The notes beneath the pieces were generated by a model. That model had not been told where the DNA came from. It searched no databases and was given only the letters and a program-made list of their open reading frames with translations. Shown here in pieces: positions 1 through 4,675 of a stretch of 7,432 bases of DNA. Origin of the DNA: Acidimicrobiia bacterium (GTDB lineage Bacteria > Actinomycetota > Acidimicrobiia > Spongiisociales > ZC4RG35); NCBI GenBank assembly GCA_030623125.1, contig JAUXMQ010000050.1:1-7432 (forward strand). The letters run 5' to 3'. Position numbers and translations under genes: made by a program. The first letter of the stretch is position 1. Each line of letters starts with the position of its first letter.

Positions 1-638
1 CATCCGGAGAGTTTGGCGACCCTCTCCACCCAGACCTCCGCGTGGCGGTGCTCGGTGACTCCTCGGTCACGGCCCCGGGCGTCGCCGGCCCGGACGAGAT
101 TTGGGTGACCATCATCTGCGATCGCCTCTCCGAAGATCGACATGTGATCCTTCAGTCATTCGCCGTCGGCGGATCGTGTGCAGGCGACCTGATCAAAGAA
201 CAGATGCACGCAGCCATCGACTTCTGCCCCGACATCATCTTTGTGTCGGTCGGAGCGAATGACGCCATCAAAGGTGTGCCCAGACGGCAGTTCGAGGAGA
301 ATCTGGACCATCTGATCGGTGGTCTTGTCGAGACAGGAGCCGTGGTTATCCAAAGTGGGGTGGGAGATCTGGGATCGATACCCCGGCTGTACCCTCCACT
401 GAGCAACATGATCTCTGCCAGGGCGAACGGATTCGACCAGGCACACTGGAGAATCGCGGAGAGACATGGGACGGCGGTTGTCCACCAGCGCAGCGACAAC
501 AGTGGCCCGTGGTACAAGGACCGCAGATTGTGGTCCGCCGACTTATTCCATGTGAGTGCGGCCGGTCATGCTCGGTGGGCAGAGACCATATGGAGGACAG
601 TCGCACCTCTCATTCCCGAGTCGAATGGATCGCGCTGA
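1..638 (+). CDS. SGNH/GDSL-family hydrolase, 5'-partial
   Basis: Probable esterase or lipase-like hydrolase of the SGNH fold; the substrate cannot be read from sequence. The reading frame is open to the left edge (from base 3, 211 residues visible), so the true start lies outside. The first in-frame GTG, at 42, encodes a valine inside the first beta strand (LRVAVLGDSS) and is not a credible start. Family blocks are in order: block I GDSS with nucleophile Ser at 60-62; a block II glycine in AVGGSCAGDL; block III VGANDAI, giving the oxyanion Asn; and block V DLFHVSAAGH with catalytic Asp (540-542) and His (549-551). No signal peptide or membrane segment is visible, but the N-terminus is missing. 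The 3' end overlaps the next gene by 14 bases, which suggests co-transcription. The family call is firm; the biological role is unknown. Confidence 0.9.
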   Translation, partial: SGEFGDPLHPDLRVAVLGDSSVTAPGVAGPDEIWVTIICDRLSEDRHVILQSFAVGGSCAGDLIKEQMHAAIDFCPDIIFVSVGANDAIKGVPRRQFEENLDHLIGGLVETGAVVIQSGVGDLGSIPRLYPPLSNMISARANGFDQAHWRIAERHGTAVVHQRSDNSGPWYKDRRLWSADLFHVSAAGHARWAETIWRTVAPLIPESNGSR

Positions 639-1038
639 AGCTCTTTTCCGTCTTGGCTCCGCCAGGGTCGGGCATCTCGTCACCGTGCGCCCAAACGGAA
701 GGCCACACATCGTCCCCGTGACTCACGCCCTGGTGGAGAATTCCTTGGTCACGATGATCGACCACAAACCCAAGACCACCGATCGTCTACAACGACTGAT
801 CAACATCGAGGCCAATCCCACCGCCACTTTGATGTCTGACAACTACTCGGAGGACTGGACAGCGTTGTGGTGGGTCCGGGTTGACGGAGAGGCGTCGATT
901 CACGACGGGGATCGAATCTGGGAGGAGTCGGCGGCCGCACTCAATGCCAAGTACCGCCAATACGACGAGAATCCTCCACACGGGCCGGCGGTGGTCATTT
1001 CGATCGTCAAGGTCACGTCTTGGGAGAGCACTCCCTGA
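625..1038 (+). CDS. PPOX-class, probable F420-dependent enzyme (Rv0121-like)
   Basis: Small 137-residue protein of the split-barrel flavin/F420-binding superfamily (pyridoxamine-phosphate-oxidase-like). Members use F420 or a flavin to reduce substrates that are mostly unknown. The N-terminal signature LVTVRPNGRPHIVPVTHAL (residues 18-36) is the typical first two strands. DHKPKTTDRLQRLINIEANP (residues 46-65) followed by DWTALWWVRVDGEA is characteristic of the subgroup that includes mycobacterial Rv0121. The C-terminal part, YRQYDENPPHGPAVVISI, also fits. The ATG at 625 was chosen because it gives the usual family length; the frame stays open upstream to 556, but that stretch has no family resemblance and overlaps the hydrolase gene. 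No clear Shine-Dalgarno sequence precedes it, so translation is probably coupled to the upstream gene (14-base overlap). Cofactor assignment is from family knowledge, not shown directly. Confidence 0.88.
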   Translation: MDRAEALFRLGSARVGHLVTVRPNGRPHIVPVTHALVENSLVTMIDHKPKTTDRLQRLINIEANPTATLMSDNYSEDWTALWWVRVDGEASIHDGDRIWEESAAALNAKYRQYDENPPHGPAVVISIVKVTSWESTP

Positions 1039-1558
1039 CTCCAGATTCGGTAGCGAGCCAATCAACACGCTGGTCATGCTCGTAGAACGGAACTGACTCG
1101 ATGAGTTTGATATCCGTCGCAACACCGACGGCGACGGCATCTGACCTCCGTTCCGCCAGCAATCGGTCGTAATAGCCGGCCCCTCTCCCCACTCGTGCCC
1201 CGGTCCCGTCAAAAGCCATCCCCGGCACCAGAAACACGTCGATCTCGTGAGTTGGTGTCGCCGTGCCCTGCTGTACCGGTTGCTCCATTCCAAATCGATG
1301 AATCTCCCTGGGCACCTCGCGGTCTCGAAAAGTCAGCGCGCCGTCGTCCTCGACCCGGGGAAGAACCCAGCGCCATCCGGGAAGCCCCTCGAACAGAGAG
1401 GTGACGTCAACCTCATCGGGAAGCGCCAGATAGGCCGCGGCCGTCCCCGGCAATCTCGGTGACAACCAGACGAACAGTCCCGAAACGACGAGATCTCCGA
1501 CAGCGGGGTCGATATCAGGATGGCTTTTGGCGCGGTCCCGAATCTGATCCTTATCCAT
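1013..1558 (-). CDS. fau: 5-formyltetrahydrofolate cyclo-ligase
   Basis: Converts 5-formyl-THF to 5,10-methenyl-THF using ATP, recycling a storage or inhibitory folate in the cytoplasmic one-carbon pool. The 181-residue length is normal for the family. The diagnostic ATP/substrate loop is present at residues 112-132, VPGMAFDGTGARVGRGAGYYD in part, matching the family pattern vPG-AFD-G-R-G-G-GYYDR. The conserved C-terminal segment SVPFYEHDQRVDWLATESG (155-173) follows. The ATG at 1558 is preferred over an upstream in-frame TTG at 1582 because its N-terminus (MDKDQIRDRAK) aligns with the usual basic helix and a -10-like hexamer sits just before it. The 3' end overlaps the convergent PPOX gene by 26 bases. 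The start is divergent from the acyltransferase gene. Confidence 0.92.
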   Translation of the reverse strand: MDKDQIRDRAKSHPDIDPAVGDLVVSGLFVWLSPRLPGTAAAYLALPDEVDVTSLFEGLPGWRWVLPRVEDDGALTFRDREVPREIHRFGMEQPVQQGTATPTHEIDVFLVPGMAFDGTGARVGRGAGYYDRLLAERRSDAVAVGVATDIKLIESVPFYEHDQRVDWLATESGVRECSPKT

Positions 1559-1564
1559 GGTTTC

Positions 1565-1570
1565 AGGGTA
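1565..1570 (-). promoter_or_regulatory. Candidate -10 element for the cyclo-ligase gene (leaderless)
   Basis: Read on the minus strand this is TACCCT, matching the TAnnnT -10 pattern. Only six bases (GAAACC) separate it from the ATG at 1558, so a normal transcription start would fall on or next to the A of the start codon. No Shine-Dalgarno sequence is present. This is the arrangement expected of leaderless mRNAs, common in actinobacteria. No convincing -35 is visible, so this is a proposal. Confidence 0.4.
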
Positions 1571-1583
1571 AATGCCACACAAC

Positions 1584-1589
1584 TACGCT
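1584..1589 (+). promoter_or_regulatory. Candidate -10 element for the plsC-type gene (leaderless)
   Basis: TACGCT fits TAnnnT and is followed by eight bases before the ATG at 1598, so transcription would begin within about two bases of the start codon. The region between the divergent genes is only 39 bases, leaving no room for a usual leader with a ribosome binding site. The -35 is not recognisable. Assignment rests on position and a degenerate hexamer only. Confidence 0.35.
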
Positions 1590-1597
1590 CGCCTCTC

Positions 1598-2338
1598 ATG
1601 CGTTGGCTCATCATCGGATTCAGGACTGCGGCAACCTGGATCGCCGGCGTTGCAATGACGATCATCTGCGCGGTGCTGGTCCTGATCACGGCATTCGTCA
1701 AAGATACCTCACCCCTGATCGAAAAGATCATCCGCTTCTGGTCCCGGACCTGGATCGTGACGAGCGGAGCAAAGCTCACGATCGAAGGTCAGTCCCACAT
1801 CGACCTCAACCGCTCGTACGTGGTGGTGGCCAATCACCTGTCGACGCTCGACATCATGGCCGCCTTTCTGGCGATCAGGTTGCCGATCCGTTTTCTGGCA
1901 AAAACCGAGCTCTTCAGAATCCCGCTCTTTGCCCAGGGCATGCGTGCGGTCGGAATGGTCGAGGTGGACCGCGAGGCAAGGGGGGCCGTGCACGCGACGG
2001 TCAATCGCCAGGCCAAGGAACTCATTGCCAAGAAACGAAGCTTGATCATCTACCCCGAAGGGACCCGACCTCGCAATGGTGTCATGAAACGCTTCAAGAA
2101 AGGCGCTTTCACCATGGCAATCGCCAGCCAACTTCCGGTTCTGCCGATGTCGATCCACGGCAGCTATGAGGCGTTTCCACCAGGCAAGCCGTGGGTGCAC
2201 GGCGGCCCGATCCACATCATCATCGACCCACCAATCGAGACTGCTGGTCTGGATCACTCCGACACCGGCGATCTCCGCGACCAGGTCTACAGAATAATCG
2301 CCGACCGTGTCACCGCTATGGGCGGCACGGTCGTCTAA
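1598..2338 (+). CDS. plsC: 1-acyl-sn-glycerol-3-phosphate acyltransferase (PlsC family)
   Basis: Transfers an acyl group to lysophosphatidic acid to make phosphatidic acid at the cytoplasmic membrane; related PlsC proteins act on other lysolipids. The protein has 246 residues. A hydrophobic N-terminal segment (about 13-33) is the membrane anchor. The catalytic motif is NHLSTLD (His80, Asp85; the HX4D box). KTELFRIPLFAQGMRAVG (102-119) is the second block, followed by VEVDR. YPEGTRPRNG (152-161) holds the EGTR phosphate-binding box, and VLPMSIHGS (181-189) is the fourth block. The ATG at 1598 was chosen because the upstream extension to 1520 overlaps the divergent gene and is not membrane-like. 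The gene stands alone and is convergent with imuB, 61 bases beyond its stop. The exact lipid substrate is inferred. Confidence 0.9.
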   Translation: MRWLIIGFRTAATWIAGVAMTIICAVLVLITAFVKDTSPLIEKIIRFWSRTWIVTSGAKLTIEGQSHIDLNRSYVVVANHLSTLDIMAAFLAIRLPIRFLAKTELFRIPLFAQGMRAVGMVEVDREARGAVHATVNRQAKELIAKKRSLIIYPEGTRPRNGVMKRFKKGAFTMAIASQLPVLPMSIHGSYEAFPPGKPWVHGGPIHIIIDPPIETAGLDHSDTGDLRDQVYRIIADRVTAMGGTVV

Positions 2339-2399
2339 CCGCGTACCTAAGGCATGGGCGATCGTATTTGATCATTGGCAGGTATAGAACGAAACATGA

Positions 2400-3887
2400 C
2401 TAGTCATAGACCCCCGCCAGAAACGCTTTTCCCTCCGACACCACACACAGAAACGCACCCACCGAAGTAACCAATTGATAACGATCGGCGTCGCGCTCTC
2501 CAGCCCACCATCGCCCACTGAGCCGCCAGGGCCCACTCCAGGTGAGAACCGGCTCCCAGCGCGACCCGAGACGGATCCGACTCGGCATACCATCATCCCA
2601 CTCCAAGTCGATCGGCTGGAGACGAGGTGGGACCAACGCCGGACTAGGTGAAGGAGTGGCCCCCGGCCATGGCGCATCGGGATCTCTCTCCCTCTCGACC
2701 TCTGGCTCACCCCACCGTGACCAGACCACCCTCTCTCCCGGCATCCGGCCGCCCTGGGCCCGCCCTTGAAGAACCCGATCGGGCCCGAGCAGGGCTTGGG
2801 CTCGAGCCAACGCCCGGTCCACTTCGATGCCCGAAGACTCGTCGGTTGCCATCCCCAACTGTCTCCCTTCTCCTGACAGATCGGTCGGGGTGATGCTCAA
2901 CCTCACAATCCCGCCGGGAACACCCGCGGTCTCCACCCAGGCTCGCAACTGCCACCACATCCGATCGGTCAGGGCCTTCTCAGTAAAGGGATCGGCAGAG
3001 CGCCAGATCCGCTCACGAGTGGGTCCGAACGCGGCTTCGGCTGTGACAAGCACCGTATGTGGCGCCACCCCGGCGGCACGTAGCCCTTTCAATAACCGCT
3101 CGGCCAGGTTCCGACCTGCAAAGGCCACGGCGTCGAGACTCTCCAGGGGCTCCTCGAAGGCCATCTGCACCCCGAGCTCAGGAGGAATCTCTCGGGAGTT
3201 GACGGGACGATCCTCTCCAGTGGAAAGACGGTGAGCCAACACCCCCGGATTCCCGAACCGGGAGGCCAGCGTATCCCTGGGTAGCCTTGCCAGATCTCCA
3301 AGGGTGGATATACCCAACCACCGGAAGGTATCGATCATCTCCTCACCGCCCATCGTCTCCCGAAGGGTGGAGAGGTCGAGTTGGGAAAGGAACCCAATCG
3401 TGTCGGTAACCACATGCGGTTCGTCACTGGTGGCGGTGGCAGCCGCCCAACGGGCTGCGAATGGACCGTCGGCTATCCCGACAAGAGCCTCCCCACCCCT
3501 CCGGTCAGCGGTGAGACCGTCGAGGTCCTTGGCCACTCCGGTGGCAAGTGGGCCCTCTCCCCCGTAGAAGCGAACAGCGCCGGCAACGGGCACGAACAAC
3601 AGACCCGGTGACATCACCTCCACCCTCGGAACCAGATTCTCGACCATCTCGACGACGGGTTCGAAATAACGCGCTTCCTCGGCCAAATCACGGACCAGCA
3701 CGGTGGCGAACGGAGCCATAGCCTCGGCATCCCGACGCGGCATCCCAAGAGTGACCCCGGCTGCCAGGACATCTTCGGTTGCTCCCGTCACACGGTCATC
3801 GACTACGAGAACCGGCTCGTCCGACGGCGCGTCTGACCTGATCAACGACCACATCGGAAACCACACGCACAGCGTCCGTACCTTCAT
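2400..3887 (-). CDS. imuB: ImuB, catalytically dead Y-family polymerase-like mutasome subunit
   Basis: 495 residues. In mycobacteria and other bacteria ImuB bridges the beta clamp and the error-prone polymerase DnaE2 during SOS translesion synthesis. The N-terminal palm/fingers region (1 to about 185) starts VRTLCVWFPMW, where active Y-family polymerases have an acidic residue. The second catalytic site reads SPGLL (93-97) in place of S-x-D-E. Both metal-binding positions are therefore lost, as is known for ImuB. A helix-hairpin-helix thumb is seen at about 188-212 (FRWLGISTLGDLARLP), then a little-finger domain at about 240-335, a possible clamp-binding peptide QLGMAT at 343-348, and the typical C-terminal domain ending in GPWRLSGRWW...AGVYD. 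The start MKVRTL, with GAGGTGGAGG directly upstream, matches the family N-terminus. It overlaps imuA' by 92 bases, so the two are one transcription unit. No dnaE2 follows in the window. Confidence 0.9.
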   Translation of the reverse strand: MKVRTLCVWFPMWSLIRSDAPSDEPVLVVDDRVTGATEDVLAAGVTLGMPRRDAEAMAPFATVLVRDLAEEARYFEPVVEMVENLVPRVEVMSPGLLFVPVAGAVRFYGGEGPLATGVAKDLDGLTADRRGGEALVGIADGPFAARWAAATATSDEPHVVTDTIGFLSQLDLSTLRETMGGEEMIDTFRWLGISTLGDLARLPRDTLASRFGNPGVLAHRLSTGEDRPVNSREIPPELGVQMAFEEPLESLDAVAFAGRNLAERLLKGLRAAGVAPHTVLVTAEAAFGPTRERIWRSADPFTEKALTDRMWWQLRAWVETAGVPGGIVRLSITPTDLSGEGRQLGMATDESSGIEVDRALARAQALLGPDRVLQGRAQGGRMPGERVVWSRWGEPEVERERDPDAPWPGATPSPSPALVPPRLQPIDLEWDDGMPSRIRLGSRWEPVLTWSGPWRLSGRWWAGERDADRYQLVTSVGAFLCVVSEGKAFLAGVYD

Positions 3888-4488
3888 CCTCCACCTCGAA
3901 TCGGCGGGTAATCCCGGCGGCGCCTCTGCCTGACGCCTCCAGCATCAAACGTCTCTTCTTCAACTTGCCGTGACCTCGATTGGCACCCTCCCAGGTGACT
4001 CCGAGGGCACGGAGCCTGAGATGAGCGATGCCCGTAGGGAGACCGTTGCCCATGGAACGCATAACCACAGCCACCCTCCGGGCACGGGCCAGCGCCGTGA
4101 GACGACGGAGGTCATGGTCTTTGATCCGGGCGGGGACCTCGGCGTACACAGCCCGAACTCCATCGAGAAGCGCCGCAGTGACCTTGGGCCAAAGGATCGG
4201 GTCGTCACAACGGACGATGATCAGTCGCTCGGCGAGAACACCCGTCTCCCAGGCGGCTTCGGGTGAGATCCATCCCCGGGTATCCAGGGCAACCACCGGC
4301 GCGACACGAGAAGGCTCGGCAAGCAACTTGAGACCAAGCCGGGTCAACCCGGTGCCGGGGACACCGATCAACTCGGTTACCCGACCGGGTTGAAGATGCA
4401 GAAACCCTTCTTCCCGGATGTATTGAGGGGAGAGAGAAGCTGTGATGTCCGCAGCAAATCCTGCTGAAGTGACACCGTCGATGCCCAA
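3796..4488 (-). CDS. imuA': ImuA', RecA-like SOS mutagenesis protein
   Basis: 230-residue RecA-fold-like protein that acts with ImuB and DnaE2 in damage-induced mutagenesis; it is thought to help assemble the mutasome. FLHLQPGRVTELIGVPGTGL (29-48) corresponds to the Walker A region, but the P-loop reads GVPGTGLT, with leucine where ATPases have lysine. VVALDTRGWISPEAAWETG (65-83) and GVRAVYAEVPARIKDHDLRRL (110-130) are further RecA-like strands, and LRLRALGVTWEGANRGHGKL (157-176) is the usual C-terminal portion. The start is TTG at 4488-4486. It is supported by a strong Shine-Dalgarno AAGGAG six bases upstream and by the lack of a better start. The gene is first of a two-gene unit with imuB and lies behind a LexA-box promoter and a structured leader. 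Family identity is inferred from domain pattern, degenerate P-loop and linkage to imuB. Confidence 0.85.
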   Translation of the reverse strand: MGIDGVTSAGFAADITASLSPQYIREEGFLHLQPGRVTELIGVPGTGLTRLGLKLLAEPSRVAPVVALDTRGWISPEAAWETGVLAERLIIVRCDDPILWPKVTAALLDGVRAVYAEVPARIKDHDLRRLTALARARRVAVVMRSMGNGLPTGIAHLRLRALGVTWEGANRGHGKLKKRRLMLEASGRGAAGITRRFEVEDEGTDAVRVVSDVVVDQVRRAVGRAGSRSR

Positions 4489-4494
4489 GTTTGA

Positions 4495-4500
4495 CTCCTT
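4495..4500 (-). promoter_or_regulatory. Shine-Dalgarno of imuA'
   Basis: The minus strand reads AAGGAG here, separated by six bases (TCAAAC) from the TTG start codon. It is the clearest ribosome binding site in the window and decides the TTG start. It is contrasted by neighbouring genes that lack any such site. Confidence 0.8.
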
Positions 4501-4501
4501 A

Positions 4502-4581
4502 TCGGGGGTTCAAGGGGGTCGCCCCCCTTGCTATGAAACTGTCGGGGGTTCAAGAGGGTCGCCCCCCTTGCTATGAAACTG
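4502..4581 (-). repeat. Two tandem 40-bp hairpin repeats in the imuA' leader
   Basis: Unit 1 (4502-4541) and unit 2 (4542-4581) are identical except one base (G at 4515, A at 4555) and abut with no spacer. Each contains an inverted repeat, 4511-4530 and 4551-4570. In the imuA'-sense RNA it reads CAAGGGGG, loop GCGA, then CCCCCUUG. The loop is a GNRA tetraloop on this strand. The one difference between copies gives a G-U wobble in sense RNA, so both copies still fold; on the opposite strand it would be an A-C mismatch. The unit nearest the gene ends a few bases before the Shine-Dalgarno sequence. It may be a leader regulatory structure or a dispersed palindromic repeat that duplicated locally. 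Confidence 0.9.
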
Positions 4582-4590
4582 TGCATTCCC

Positions 4591-4618
4591 ATCATATCGA
4601 ACATATGTTCGATAGCAA
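4591..4618 (-). promoter_or_regulatory. SOS promoter of imuA'-imuB
   Basis: On the minus strand the -35 is TTGCTA (4613-4618; four of six consensus bases) and the -10 is TATGAT (4591-4596; five of six), separated by exactly 16 bases. The whole spacer is the LexA box. Transcription would start near 4583-4585, giving a leader of about 95 bases that includes both hairpin repeats. The promoter lies between the glycosylase stop codon and imuA', so the mutagenesis genes can be induced separately from the upstream genes. Confidence 0.75.
4595..4614 (-). promoter_or_regulatory. LexA operator (SOS box)
   Basis: TATCGAACATATGTTCGATA is a perfect 20-base palindrome. Its core, CGAACATATGTTCG (4598-4611), matches the Gram-positive/actinobacterial LexA consensus CGAAC-N4-GTTCG exactly. 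LexA bound here would cover both promoter hexamers, so the genes downstream should be off until RecA-triggered LexA cleavage. It is the only such box noticed in the window. Confidence 0.92.
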
Positions 4619-4633
4619 GAGGATGTGAACTTA

Positions 4634-4657
4634 GTGGTCTGTCGCTGACCACAGCGA
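4634..4657 (-). terminator. Possible terminator hairpin after the glycosylase gene
   Basis: Two overlapping, mutually exclusive stems lie just downstream of the glycosylase stop. One is a 6-bp stem pairing 4642-4647 with 4652-4657 around a four-base loop; the other is a 6-bp stem pairing 4634-4639 with 4647-4652 around seven bases. Neither is followed by a T run on the minus strand, so an intrinsic terminator is doubtful. Confidence 0.3.
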
Positions 4658-4675
4658 GGACAATCGAGACCTGAC

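Noticed and set aside
42..638. GTG at 42 as the real start of the SGNH hydrolase
   Set aside because: It would remove the residues before the first core strand, and the frame is open and family-like to the window edge, so the gene is truncated by the window.
1459..2169. 236-residue plus-strand reading frame
   Set aside because: Out of frame with the acyltransferase and very rich in Arg/His/Gly/Pro, typical of shifted-frame translation of GC-rich coding DNA.
2351..2380. Weak inverted repeat around GATC...GATC in the gap between plsC and imuB, considered as a bidirectional terminator
   Set aside because: Only four clean base pairs, then mismatches and wobbles; no T tract.
2396..2407. Perfect 12-base palindrome ATGACTAGTCAT over the imuB stop codon
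   Set aside because: Short, no loop, no T run and no matching known operator; likely chance.
2383..2470. TATAGA followed seven bases later by ATG, opening a 24-codon plus-strand frame (2396-2470) antisense to the end of imuB
   Set aside because: Leaderless-like spacing, but no -35, the frame lies almost wholly inside imuB, and the peptide (Pro/Thr-rich) looks like antisense translation of coding sequence.
4502..4581. CRISPR-like or insertion-element reading of the 40-base repeats
   Set aside because: The two units abut with no spacer, there are no cas or transposase genes, and no target-site duplication is visible.
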